The notes below the pieces were generated by a model, which had not been told where the DNA came from, made no database searches, and was given only the letters and a program-made list of their open reading frames with translations. Below are positions 7,169 to 14,904 of a stretch of 17,710 bases of DNA, piece by piece. Position 1 is the stretch's first letter, and every line of letters starts with the position of its first letter. Both the position numbers and the translations under genes were made by a program. This DNA is from CAUPWF01 sp036656795 (lineage in GTDB: Bacteria; Bacillota; Clostridia; Lachnospirales; Lachnospiraceae), in contig JAVXHR010000033.1 in NCBI GenBank assembly GCA_036656795.1, positions 1 through 17,710 on the forward strand. Reading direction: 5' to 3'.

Positions 7169-8690
7169 CGTCATCACCGCCTTGTCTCTTTGCACCTGTC
7201 ATATACACTGCAATAGTTCTTTCATCTGCTTCACCGCGCTTAAACTCTGCGTGAATCTCCCCTTCATACATAACCAGAATCCTATCAGACAATGAAAGAA
7301 TTTCATCTAGCTCTGCACTTACAAGTAATACACCCTTCTCTGTGTCTCTTACTTCTACAATTTTATGATGAATAGATTCAATCGCACCAATATCCACACC
7401 TCGGGTTGGCTGTGCTGCAATCAGGAGATCTGGATTTGCCTCCATCTCACGGGCAAAGATCACCTTCTGCATATTTCCACCTGACAAAGTCCCCAACTTG
7501 TAGTCAGAGTCCGGCGTTTTAACGCCGAAATCTTTACATAGTTCTTCCGAAAGATCATGAAGTTTTTTATTATCCATCATTCCACTGTGACAATAGGGCT
7601 TCTGATAATATCTGTTTAAAATAAGATTATCCCTGATTGTACAATTCTTAGCACTTCCCATTTTCAGTCTGTCTTCTGGAATATGTGACATGCCACTTTC
7701 ACGACGCTGTCTAACCGATGTATCTGTGATATCTGACGCTTTGAATGCAATTGTTCCAGAAACTGGCTTAAGCATACCTGATATTGTTTCAATCATCTCT
7801 GTCTGACCATTTCCTTCCACACCAGCAATCCCTACAATTTCTCCTCTTGCAACAGTAAAGCTTACACCATTCAATGCAGGAAGGCCGCGCTGATTTAACG
7901 CATGAATATTATTTACTTCCAGAACGTTTTCACCTGGGGAATACTCAGCTCTTGGAATATCCAGGTTTACCTTTCTACCTACCATTAAATCTGAAAGCCC
8001 CTCTGAGCTAGCCTCTTTTGTATAGAGAGTTCCCGTCACAAAACCTTTTCTCATAACTACAATCTTATCGGTAATCGCCATTACCTCTCTCAATTTATGT
8101 GTAATAAAAATAATGGCACATCCTTTTGCTTTCAGTTGCTTTAGTACTTCCAATAACTTGTCTGTCTCCGTGGGCGTCAGTACAGCCGTAGGTTCATCCA
8201 AAATCAACACCTTCGCTTCCCGATAAAGTGCCTTTATAATCTCCACCCGTTGCTTCTCTCCCACCGAAAGCTGATATATCTTTTCATCCAGATTTACAGG
8301 AAGATCATATGTTTCCATAATTTTTGTGATTTTTTCTTTTGCTTCTCTTGTATCAATCAAGCCTTTTTTTGTCGGCGCTTTTCCCAAAATAATATTCTGC
8401 AAAACACTCAGATTCGGCATCAGCATGAAATGCTGATGAACCATTCCGATGCCCAACTTAATTGCCATATTTGGTGATTGAATCCGGACATCCTCTCCAA
8501 ATAATTTAATGGTCCCCAGATCTGGCTCCGTCATTCCATACAGCATATTCATCATTGTAGATTTCCCAGCCCCATTCTCTCCAATGAGTCCCAATATCTG
8601 CCCTTTGTCAATACTTAAGGAAACATTATCATTTGCAACCACGCCGGGATAGAATTTTGATATATTCAACATTTCAACTGCTACAGCCAT
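7158..8690 (-). CDS. Nucleoside ABC transporter ATP-binding protein with two nucleotide-binding domains (NupO-like)
   Basis: Tandem-ABC ATPase of about 510 residues that powers the two permeases. The first domain has Walker A GENGAGKST (about 37-45), signature LSVGEKQ and Walker B VLILDEPTAVL. The second has a degenerate Walker A-like GVEGNGQTE, signature LSGGNMQ and LLIAAQPTRGVD, where Gln replaces the catalytic Glu. This asymmetry is normal in the YufO/NupO and RbsA-like family, so it is not a sign of decay. The frame opens at a GTG at 8697-8699, but the ATG at 8688-8690 with AAGGGTGG upstream is the more natural start. The gap to udp is 15 bases. Family and order (BMP lipoprotein, udp, ATPase, permeases) point to nucleosides as substrate. 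Confidence 0.96.
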   Translation of the reverse strand: MAVAVEMLNISKFYPGVVANDNVSLSIDKGQILGLIGENGAGKSTMMNMLYGMTEPDLGTIKLFGEDVRIQSPNMAIKLGIGMVHQHFMLMPNLSVLQNIILGKAPTKKGLIDTREAKEKITKIMETYDLPVNLDEKIYQLSVGEKQRVEIIKALYREAKVLILDEPTAVLTPTETDKLLEVLKQLKAKGCAIIFITHKLREVMAITDKIVVMRKGFVTGTLYTKEASSEGLSDLMVGRKVNLDIPRAEYSPGENVLEVNNIHALNQRGLPALNGVSFTVARGEIVGIAGVEGNGQTEMIETISGMLKPVSGTIAFKASDITDTSVRQRRESGMSHIPEDRLKMGSAKNCTIRDNLILNRYYQKPYCHSGMMDNKKLHDLSEELCKDFGVKTPDSDYKLGTLSGGNMQKVIFAREMEANPDLLIAAQPTRGVDIGAIESIHHKIVEVRDTEKGVLLVSAELDEILSLSDRILVMYEGEIHAEFKRGEADERTIAVYMTGAKRQGGDDDAE

Positions 8691-8705
8691 ACTATCCACC
8701 CTTTT

Positions 8706-9539
8706 CTACTTTTTCATTTTTGTACTCAGTTTCACTTCACCCGTCTGATCCCACTCTTTTAATATTTTCATTGCCTCTGTCGCTGCAAGACAAGCTTTTT
8801 CTTCTCCGTCGTTATCACCCCAACGATCTAATACGCGATTAGAAATAACCGAAAGAATTGCCCCCATCCTCATACCATGCAGATAACCAACTACCATCTG
8901 TCCAGATGTCTCCATTTCTATGTTTGTAACACCTGCACTTTGTAAATCCGGAACAATTTTTTCTGCAAACGAAGGCCAGTACCCTGTTCCATCCTCATTA
9001 AGCGGACGACCCTGCCCAATATAGAAAGATCCAACTGTATAGTCAAGACCAAGTCCATAACGGAATCCCAGACGCTCACACGCTTCCATAAGAGCCATTA
9101 CTACATATGTATTTGCAAATGCTGGGAATTCTGGCTCTACATATGTTGCAGATGTTCCGTCTTTTCTCACACATGCAACGGGTATAATCAGATCTCCCAA
9201 ATCAAATTGAGGTACAATACAGCCAGTTGTTCCTACACGAATGCAGGTATGTACCCCTAATGTATTTAATTCATGGAGACATATTTCAGAGCTGGGCCCG
9301 CCAATTCCAGTTGATGTACAAGCCATCTCCATTCCCTTGTATTCGCCAGTTACAGTCTTATACTCTCGATAAGATGCAACTTCCTTTACATTATCCCAGT
9401 TCTTTGCTATCTTCAGCGTACGCTCCGGTGCTCCTGGCAAAATGACATACGCAGGAACATCTCCCTGTTTCAATTGAAGATGATATACACCTTCATTCTC
9501 CGCTTTCGGAGCAGACGCTTTGTTTACATTCTCTTCCAT
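8706..9539 (-). CDS. udp: Uridine phosphorylase
   Basis: NP-I family phosphorylase, 277 residues, converting uridine (and often deoxyuridine or thymidine) plus phosphate to the base and (deoxy)ribose 1-phosphate. Visible elements are the phosphate-binding GAPER (about 36-40) and RVGTTG (101-106), the uracil-binding GQGR (Gln176, Arg178) and the ribose-binding NIEMETSG (206-213). The Q-x-R pair separates uridine phosphorylases from purine ones. In E. coli Udp it reads QER; the QGR seen here is, as I recall, also the form in animal uridine phosphorylases. A short insertion follows the QGR (about 179-195, with GTGYWPSF). The ATG has GGAG eight bases upstream. The gene lies between the BMP lipoprotein and the ATPase genes, so uptake and first cleavage are encoded together. 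Preference for ribo- over deoxynucleosides cannot be read from the sequence. Confidence 0.95.
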   Translation of the reverse strand: MEENVNKASAPKAENEGVYHLQLKQGDVPAYVILPGAPERTLKIAKNWDNVKEVASYREYKTVTGEYKGMEMACTSTGIGGPSSEICLHELNTLGVHTCIRVGTTGCIVPQFDLGDLIIPVACVRKDGTSATYVEPEFPAFANTYVVMALMEACERLGFRYGLGLDYTVGSFYIGQGRPLNEDGTGYWPSFAEKIVPDLQSAGVTNIEMETSGQMVVGYLHGMRMGAILSVISNRVLDRWGDNDGEEKACLAATEAMKILKEWDQTGEVKLSTKMKK

Positions 9540-9563
9540 TTTATGTACTCCTCACTTTCTATT

Positions 9564-9636
9564 GAAGCTGCCCATAAGCTGCCCGATTGTGATTGAGCTA
9601 CACAACCATATTTCTCCGGGCTGCTTTGGCAGCTTC
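9564..9636 (-). promoter_or_regulatory. Long inverted repeat (mRNA hairpin) between the BMP lipoprotein gene and udp
   Basis: Outer arms GAAGCTGCC (9564-9572) and GGCAGCTTC (9628-9636) pair perfectly over 9 bp. Inner arms GCTGCCCG (9578-9585) and CGGGCTGC (9617-9624) pair with one mismatch. A small TTGTG/CACAA stem (9587-9591 with 9601-9605) sits in the centre. No T-run follows on the minus strand, so it is not a plain terminator. It may slow or partly stop transcription, or protect the upstream mRNA, so that the lipoprotein is made in excess over the downstream genes. That role is inference from similar hairpins after other binding-protein genes. Confidence 0.65.
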
Positions 9637-9646
9637 TCTTATTCAC

Positions 9647-10741
9647 TTATTCTGTTGCTGATTTGATTCTGTCCCAATTTGGAACATCTGTCTCAAACGG
9701 CACTTTTAACGTTCCATCCTGAATTTGTTTTTCCAGTTCCTGAGCTTCTTTGATTGCTTCTTTCATTATGTCACCATATACTGCATTGTTTTCTGCAAAT
9801 CTGTTGAAAGAATCCCAATCCATGAAGTATCCTCCATTTGTAAGGTCACGGATTCCATGCTCTCCACCAGTAAATTGGTCATTCAAAATCATTTCAATCG
9901 CTTTGTATGCGGTATCACCAAATCCAATTCCTTCAATCCCATAAAAACCATCGTAGGAATCATAGTAGTCTGAAATTTCACCTGCACATAAAATTTTTGC
10001 TTCTTTACATGCTTCTACCACACCAGCATTGGATGCACCTGAGTCTGTCTGAATTACATCGCAACCTTTTGATATCATCGCACTTGTAATTTCTTTTGCT
10101 TTTGCAGGATCCTCATAACTATTTACATAAGAAAATTCAACTGATGCATCTGGGTTCGCTGCTTTAACTCCCATCATGAATCCATTTCCTTCTGCATTTG
10201 GAGTTGGTTCTTCTCCACCCACTACAAATCCCACATGATTGGATTTTGTTAATTTTCCTGCAATGTAACCACCAAGGTAGAAAGCGCCTTCGCCATGGAA
10301 TTCTGTATCCCAGATATTGTCATACTTCTCATCTGTATCTTTATTAATCGTCTGAAAAACTGCGGCATACTTTGTATCAGGATATTCTTTTGAAACAAGC
10401 TTCGTCGCATCTGTCATATATGGGAATGTTGTAACAATCAAATCGTATCCGGCTTTTGACATTGCGCGGACATCTTCTTCATATTTAGATGCTTCAGCAG
10501 ATTCCAGTTTTTTTATCTCAACTCCAAAATCTTCTGCAGCCTTATCTGCACCTTTTGCCAGATCATCCATAGATGCTTTATCTCCGAATTTCTGATTTAC
10601 AACCAACGCTACTTTCATTTTCTTTTTTCCAGAATCTTTACTGCCTTCTTCTGATGAAGAATCAGCTTTTTTCCCACATCCTGCTACAAGACCAACTACC
10701 ATTACTGCTGCCATCATTACTGCTAATACACGTTTTTTCAT
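9647..10741 (-). CDS. BMP-family nucleoside-binding lipoprotein (ABC transporter substrate-binding protein)
   Basis: Extracellular lipid-anchored receptor of the importer, 364 residues. Residues 1-21 form a lipoprotein signal peptide (MKKRVLAVMMAAVMVVGLVAG) with lipobox LVAGC, so Cys22 is the lipidated residue. A charged Ser/Lys/Glu linker (about 24-40) precedes the mature Bmp/PnrA-like domain, which starts KMKVALVVNQKFGDKASMDDLAKGA. GFVVGGEEPTPNAEGNGFMMGVKAANP and the later DVIQTDSGASNAGVVEACKE are typical of the family, whose studied members bind purine or pyrimidine nucleosides. AAGGAAGG lies eight bases before the ATG. The gap to the amidohydrolase gene is 24 bases, and the downstream side has the long hairpin listed separately. 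The specific nucleoside is not readable. Confidence 0.95.
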   Translation of the reverse strand: MKKRVLAVMMAAVMVVGLVAGCGKKADSSSEEGSKDSGKKKMKVALVVNQKFGDKASMDDLAKGADKAAEDFGVEIKKLESAEASKYEEDVRAMSKAGYDLIVTTFPYMTDATKLVSKEYPDTKYAAVFQTINKDTDEKYDNIWDTEFHGEGAFYLGGYIAGKLTKSNHVGFVVGGEEPTPNAEGNGFMMGVKAANPDASVEFSYVNSYEDPAKAKEITSAMISKGCDVIQTDSGASNAGVVEACKEAKILCAGEISDYYDSYDGFYGIEGIGFGDTAYKAIEMILNDQFTGGEHGIRDLTNGGYFMDWDSFNRFAENNAVYGDIMKEAIKEAQELEKQIQDGTLKVPFETDVPNWDRIKSATE

Positions 10742-10765
10742 AATGTTTTCCTTCCTTTTTCTTTT

Positions 10766-12091
10766 CTATGAAGAAAGTGCGTTTGCGAGTTTCTCCGAAA
10801 CTTTCTGCACTTTTTCCATGACGTAGGTTACATTTACTGTCTGTAGAACTCTTTCTTTTACAACATATGTTCCATTTACAAATACATCGGTGACATCCTG
10901 ACCTGTCGCATTATACACAAGTGCTGATGTTACTGTTTCCTGTTCTCCCATTACCATTGGCTGCATATGAGGCACACGAGTTTCAATCAGTATAAAATCA
11001 GCCATCTTCCCTGTTTCTATTGTACCATAATCCTTATCCAGGCCAAAGCATCTAGCTCCATTTATTGTGGCCATGTCCAGAATATCTTTTTTCTTAAGAC
11101 TGTGGATTCCATTGTTAATTGTTTGAAGAAGCGACATCCCTTTCATCTCCCGAAAAATATCGTTAGAGTTGTTCCACATAGCGCCATCTGTTCCGAGACA
11201 TACGCACACACCCTGCCTGATCATTTCCGGTATTGGCGCTGTGCCATCTCCGATTTTCATTTCACAAAGTGGCGTATTTACAACCTTTGTATCTGTCCTC
11301 GCAAGCATATCAATCTCTTCTTTAGACGCATAGACAACATGAGATCCCAACATACGCTTTCCCAGCAGCCGATTCTCGAACAGATATTGGATAGATGTCA
11401 TTCCATACTTTTGTTTTACAATCTCCTGTCGCCAGTCATTTTCTGCCAAATGGCAAGTCAACATTGTACTTTTTTCTTCTGAAATACTCTGAATCCTTTT
11501 TAAAAGACCTGTATCATAATCCTCTTCTGAAATCCCACCTAAAACTGGAATAATCCAATTTTCCGAACAATCCTTAATAAATGCATCCAGTTGTTCATTC
11601 GATATTAGAATATTGGGATTTGAAAAGTTTTCACGAATATCCTCTGCCAGGGCTCCTCTGATACCAACTTCCTTCATCGCACGTACCGAGTCTGTTCCAA
11701 GCCCCCAATACATATTTTCCATAATAAAGGTAGTGCCTGACAGCAATGCTTCACAATAGGTAAGCTGCCTGGAATAAAATCTATCTTCATCTTGTAGCAA
11801 TGTATAAAACCACCCCGTATCAGCAAATGCTTCGTTTTGTTCCAGTAACGTCCGGTCATCTCCAAACCCTCTGGCTAACGTCATATCACCATGACAATGT
11901 CCGTTCACAAGCCCAGGCATTAATATTTTTCCAGTTGCATCAATCCAGACTTTGCAATCTACTTTCTCAATCTGACCTTCTTTTACAACGGCTATTTTCT
12001 TCTCTACAATACCTACCGAACCAATATATGGACAATATCCGTTATGTGCCGATACAATAATCGCCCCACTGATACCCACATCTACTTTCAT
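10766..12091 (-). CDS. Amidohydrolase, SsnA / MTA-SAH deaminase-like (probable nucleoside or nucleobase deaminase)
   Basis: Metal-dependent hydrolase of the amidohydrolase superfamily, 441 residues, probably cytoplasmic. The metal and catalytic residues are visible: HCH (His65, His67) in GLVNGHCHGDMTLARGF, HLAE (His214, Glu217), GSHVVYAS (His251) and LGTDGA (Asp302). The layout VNTPLCEMKIGDGTAPIPEM followed by GTDGAMWNNSNDIFREMK matches the SsnA/AtzA/MTA-SAH deaminase group. The common NTHTHxPM in the first motif is replaced by NGHCHGDM, and the usual histidine just before the C/NP motif is replaced (VVNTP), so the substrate pocket may differ. The ATG has GGAG five bases upstream and starts 8 bases after the dehydrogenase gene. 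Likely roles are deamination of adenosine, a related nucleoside, or a base such as guanine. The family is certain and the substrate is not. Confidence 0.88.
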   Translation of the reverse strand: MKVDVGISGAIIVSAHNGYCPYIGSVGIVEKKIAVVKEGQIEKVDCKVWIDATGKILMPGLVNGHCHGDMTLARGFGDDRTLLEQNEAFADTGWFYTLLQDEDRFYSRQLTYCEALLSGTTFIMENMYWGLGTDSVRAMKEVGIRGALAEDIRENFSNPNILISNEQLDAFIKDCSENWIIPVLGGISEEDYDTGLLKRIQSISEEKSTMLTCHLAENDWRQEIVKQKYGMTSIQYLFENRLLGKRMLGSHVVYASKEEIDMLARTDTKVVNTPLCEMKIGDGTAPIPEMIRQGVCVCLGTDGAMWNNSNDIFREMKGMSLLQTINNGIHSLKKKDILDMATINGARCFGLDKDYGTIETGKMADFILIETRVPHMQPMVMGEQETVTSALVYNATGQDVTDVFVNGTYVVKERVLQTVNVTYVMEKVQKVSEKLANALSS

Positions 12092-12099
12092 ACACTCTC

Positions 12100-13269
12100 C
12101 TACTGTGCCATTCTGTAAATTGCTTCGACATCATCTGCATTCAACACCTTCAAGCCTCCGATATTTCCAAATCTGCATGCATCCGCTGCCATCTGTTTGA
12201 ATTTTTCATCAGTCTCTACACCAATTTCCATCATCGTGGATGGAGCTCCCATTGAGCAGAAGAATTCACTCATTCTCCGAATTCCTTCAAGTGCTGTTTT
12301 TTCTTGATTATAAAAATCTATTTCCACATCAAATACCCGACTTGCAAACTGTACAAACCTCGGAAGATTCTCCTTATATACATACTTTGCCCAGCAGGGG
12401 AACAACACCGATAATGTGGAGCCATGTACTGCATTATACTGTGCACTTAACTGTGCTCCCATTGTATGAGTTGCCCAGTCCTGATTCCTGCCTGTTGCCA
12501 GAAGACCATTATGTGCAACAATAGCAGTCCACATAAGTTCCGCCCTTGCGTTATAATCATCCAAGTTTCCCATCAATGTACGAGCATTTGCAAGAATTGA
12601 TTTCATTACACCTTCGCACATGTAATCCGTCAGGTTCACATCCACAGAACTAGAAAAATAACGTTCCAAAATATGAGAGAACATATCTACGATGCCAAAT
12701 ACTGTTTGCCTTTTTGGAATCGTCAGGGTCAGACTTGGATTCATCAATGTAAACGCCGGCCTAAGAAAATCAGCCATAACATCTGCGCTTTCTCCCGTCT
12801 CAGGATTCTTCAACACACTGCCGTTACTCCCTTCACTTCCTGTTGCTGGAAGAGTCATAACCGTACCAACTGGAAGCGCCTCAGATGGGGTTGCTTTCTT
12901 AGAAAAAAAGTCCCATACGTCTCCGTCGTATTTCGCACCAAGAGCAACCGCTTTCGCTGTATCAATTACACTCCCACCGCCTACAGCAAGTACACAGCCA
13001 ATGTGATTTTCCCTGCATATTGAAATACCATCTCTAACCAGTCCTACCTTTGGATTTGGTTCTACTCCGGGAAGTTCATAATATGTAATGCCTGCCTTTT
13101 CCAAAGCCCCTGTGATTCTCCCATGCAATCCGGAATTATAAATGTATCCATCTCCATAGTGGACAAACAAAACGTTATCCGATATTTTCTTAATCTCTTC
13201 TCCACAGAGCAAATCAGCATCCTCTGCCAAAATAAATTTTGTAGGAGATATAAATTCAAAACTGTCCAT
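12100..13269 (-). CDS. Iron-containing alcohol dehydrogenase (BDH/YqhD-like)
   Basis: Group III metal-dependent alcohol dehydrogenase, 389 residues, reducing an aldehyde with NAD(P)H. The dinucleotide motif GGGSVIDTAK is at 97-106 and LPATGSEGSNGSVL at 140-153. The metal ligands are Asp195, His199, His268 and His282, in GIVDMFSHILERY and DWATHTMGAQLSAQYNAVHGSTLS, and all four are present. The closest known types are butanol dehydrogenases and YqhD, which take a wide range of short aldehydes. The ATG lies 6 bases after the deoB stop, with GAGGTG as ribosome binding site. Being in one operon with DeoC, it may reduce acetaldehyde from deoxyribose 5-phosphate to ethanol; this is inference. It could also detoxify another aldehyde. 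Confidence 0.93.
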   Translation of the reverse strand: MDSFEFISPTKFILAEDADLLCGEEIKKISDNVLFVHYGDGYIYNSGLHGRITGALEKAGITYYELPGVEPNPKVGLVRDGISICRENHIGCVLAVGGGSVIDTAKAVALGAKYDGDVWDFFSKKATPSEALPVGTVMTLPATGSEGSNGSVLKNPETGESADVMADFLRPAFTLMNPSLTLTIPKRQTVFGIVDMFSHILERYFSSSVDVNLTDYMCEGVMKSILANARTLMGNLDDYNARAELMWTAIVAHNGLLATGRNQDWATHTMGAQLSAQYNAVHGSTLSVLFPCWAKYVYKENLPRFVQFASRVFDVEIDFYNQEKTALEGIRRMSEFFCSMGAPSTMMEIGVETDEKFKQMAADACRFGNIGGLKVLNADDVEAIYRMAQ

Positions 13270-13275
13270 ACTCTT

Positions 13276-14439
13276 TCACCTCACCATTTCTTCTAAAAAC
13301 GAGGTCCCCTCTGGGAATTCATATCCAAAATACTCTGCAATTGTTGCTGCAATATCTGCAAAGGTATCTCTAATCCCCAGGTCTTTCCCTGCTTTCAAAT
13401 GTTTACCATACACTATAACAGGAATATATTCTCGTGTATGATCAGTACCCGGCGTTGTTGGATCACATCCATGATCTGCCGTAATCAAAAGAATATCCTC
13501 ATCACCCATCAATGCTTTTATTTCTGGAACAAAGGAATCAAAGTATTCCAATGCCTCTGCATATCCTTGCGGGTTATTTCGATGACCATAAAGCATATCA
13601 AAGTCCACGAGGTTCGCAAACAGCAAACCATCAAAGTCTGTTTTCAGGTAAGAAACTATTGCTTCTATACCCTCCCTGTTGTTCTTTGTATGATTGATTT
13701 CTGTCAAACCCCTTCGATTAAAGATATCTTCGATTTTACCAATGCCAATTACTTCTTTACCTTTTTCATTCAATAAATCCAGCACTGTAACCCCTGGTGG
13801 ATCAATCGAAAAATCTTTCCGGTTTTCCGTTCGGTAATAGTTTCCACTTTCCCCTGTGAACGGGCGACAGATAACTCTGCTGACGGTATCATCCCCACTC
13901 AAAATCTCTCTCGCAATTTTGCATATTTCATATTGACGGGTTAACGGAATAATACTTTCATGCATAGCAATCTGCATTAAACTATCTGCAGAAAGATATA
14001 CGATAGGAAAACCACTGTCAACATGTTCATCACCTAAAACCTGAATAATTTCCGTTCCAGATGCCGGATAGTTCCCTATCACCTTTGTTCCAATACGTTC
14101 TTCCAATTCTTCTATAATTCTTTCAGGAAATGATTCCCCAAATACTTTGAATGGTGTTTCTACAACCAGACCTGCAATTTCAAAATGACCATTCGTTGTG
14201 TCCTTTGCTTTTGCCTGTTCAGCTGCTTTTCCAAAACAACCCTGAGGATTTTGAATTGTCGGAAGCCCTGTACCACCGATATTAAATATGCCCAGTTCAA
14301 TTAAATTGGGAATATTTAATCCATTACAAAATTCATTTACATGCTTCAGTGTGTTCGTTCCTATATCTCCAAATTCTGCTGCATCAGGTAATTCGCCCAC
14401 TCCCACACTGTCCAGTACAATCACTGTAAACTTTGACAT
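13276..14439 (-). CDS. deoB: Phosphopentomutase
   Basis: Interconverts (deoxy)ribose 1-phosphate and (deoxy)ribose 5-phosphate; alkaline-phosphatase superfamily, manganese-dependent, cytoplasmic. It has 387 residues, the standard length. Metal ligands seen are Asp10 (VIVLDSVGVGELPDA), Asp281 and His286 (VDFDMLYGHR), Asp322-His323 (ITADHGCDP) and His334 (GTDHTRE). The phosphorylated threonine should be Thr81 or Thr82 in KDTTNGHFEIAG. The family usually reads KDTTTGHWE here, so the Asn and Phe are small departures next to the active site. It links Udp, which makes the 1-phosphates, to DeoC and transketolase, which use the 5-phosphates. The ATG lies about 9 bases after the VOC gene stop, and GGAGG upstream fits. 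Confidence 0.97.
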   Translation of the reverse strand: MSKFTVIVLDSVGVGELPDAAEFGDIGTNTLKHVNEFCNGLNIPNLIELGIFNIGGTGLPTIQNPQGCFGKAAEQAKAKDTTNGHFEIAGLVVETPFKVFGESFPERIIEELEERIGTKVIGNYPASGTEIIQVLGDEHVDSGFPIVYLSADSLMQIAMHESIIPLTRQYEICKIAREILSGDDTVSRVICRPFTGESGNYYRTENRKDFSIDPPGVTVLDLLNEKGKEVIGIGKIEDIFNRRGLTEINHTKNNREGIEAIVSYLKTDFDGLLFANLVDFDMLYGHRNNPQGYAEALEYFDSFVPEIKALMGDEDILLITADHGCDPTTPGTDHTREYIPVIVYGKHLKAGKDLGIRDTFADIAATIAEYFGYEFPEGTSFLEEMVR

Positions 14440-14448
14440 GGTGTCCTC

Positions 14449-14904
14449 CTATTCGTTCTTCCCCTCTTCTAAGATACCGGGACCATTCCCTTCTTCCCAC
14501 GCAAACACTTCCCACACATTGCACTCAAAATCCTGGAAATAGGCAGCCCTTGAACCAAATCCATAGGTAGTTGGTTCTTTAATACACTTTACACCATTTT
14601 CAATTAGTTCCCTTGCGATATCATCAACATCCTGAAACACAGGTACTTTTACCGCAATCATAAAATGATGTCCATCTCCATCTATATATTTGTGGTCCAG
14701 CACTTCACAAAGTCCCTTTTTTTCCCACAGTGTCACAGCTGTCCCATGGAATTCGAACTCTGCATAGTTCGCATGCTCCTCGTTTGGCTGTAAGCGTTTC
14801 ACACGAAAGCCAAACTTCTCAGTATAAAATTTAAGTGCCCCTTGAAAGTCCTTCGCAAATAAACAGATATCATTGATTTTCGTTAGTTTTTCTAATTTAC
14901 TCAT
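14449..14904 (-). CDS. VOC-superfamily (glyoxalase/dioxygenase-fold) protein
   Basis: Protein of 151 residues with the paired beta-alpha-beta-beta-beta modules of the vicinal oxygen chelate fold. Module one starts LTKINDICLFAKDFQGALKFYTEKFGFRV (about 7-35). Module two starts GDGHHFMIAVKVPVFQDVDDIARELIENGVKCIKEPTTYGFGSRAAYFQDFECNVWEVF (about 76-134). Candidate metal ligands are His79 or His80 and the Glu of NVWEVF. The open frame extends 26 codons upstream, but that part lies inside the upstream membrane-protein gene. The ATG at 14902-14904 with GGAGG 12 bases away gives a normal VOC N-terminus. It overlaps the membrane-protein gene by 8 bases. The family covers glyoxalase I, resistance proteins and dioxygenases. 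A role in handling a reactive aldehyde or ketone from sugar-phosphate breakdown is possible but unproven. Confidence 0.8.
   Translation of the reverse strand: MSKLEKLTKINDICLFAKDFQGALKFYTEKFGFRVKRLQPNEEHANYAEFEFHGTAVTLWEKKGLCEVLDHKYIDGDGHHFMIAVKVPVFQDVDDIARELIENGVKCIKEPTTYGFGSRAAYFQDFECNVWEVFAWEEGNGPGILEEGKNE

Noticed and set aside
7158..7860. Degenerate second ATPase domain as a sign of gene decay
   Set aside because: A degenerate Walker A and Gln in place of the catalytic Glu are normal in the NupO/YufO family of tandem ABC proteins.
10967..11482. Plus-strand open frame of 171 codons antisense to the amidohydrolase
   Set aside because: The opposite strand encodes a protein with all metal-ligand motifs, and the antisense product has a shadow-like composition rich in His, Cys and Phe.
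12673..13023. Two overlapping plus-strand frames antisense to the alcohol dehydrogenase
   Set aside because: Both sit opposite the conserved NAD(P)- and metal-binding parts of a real gene and resemble no known protein.
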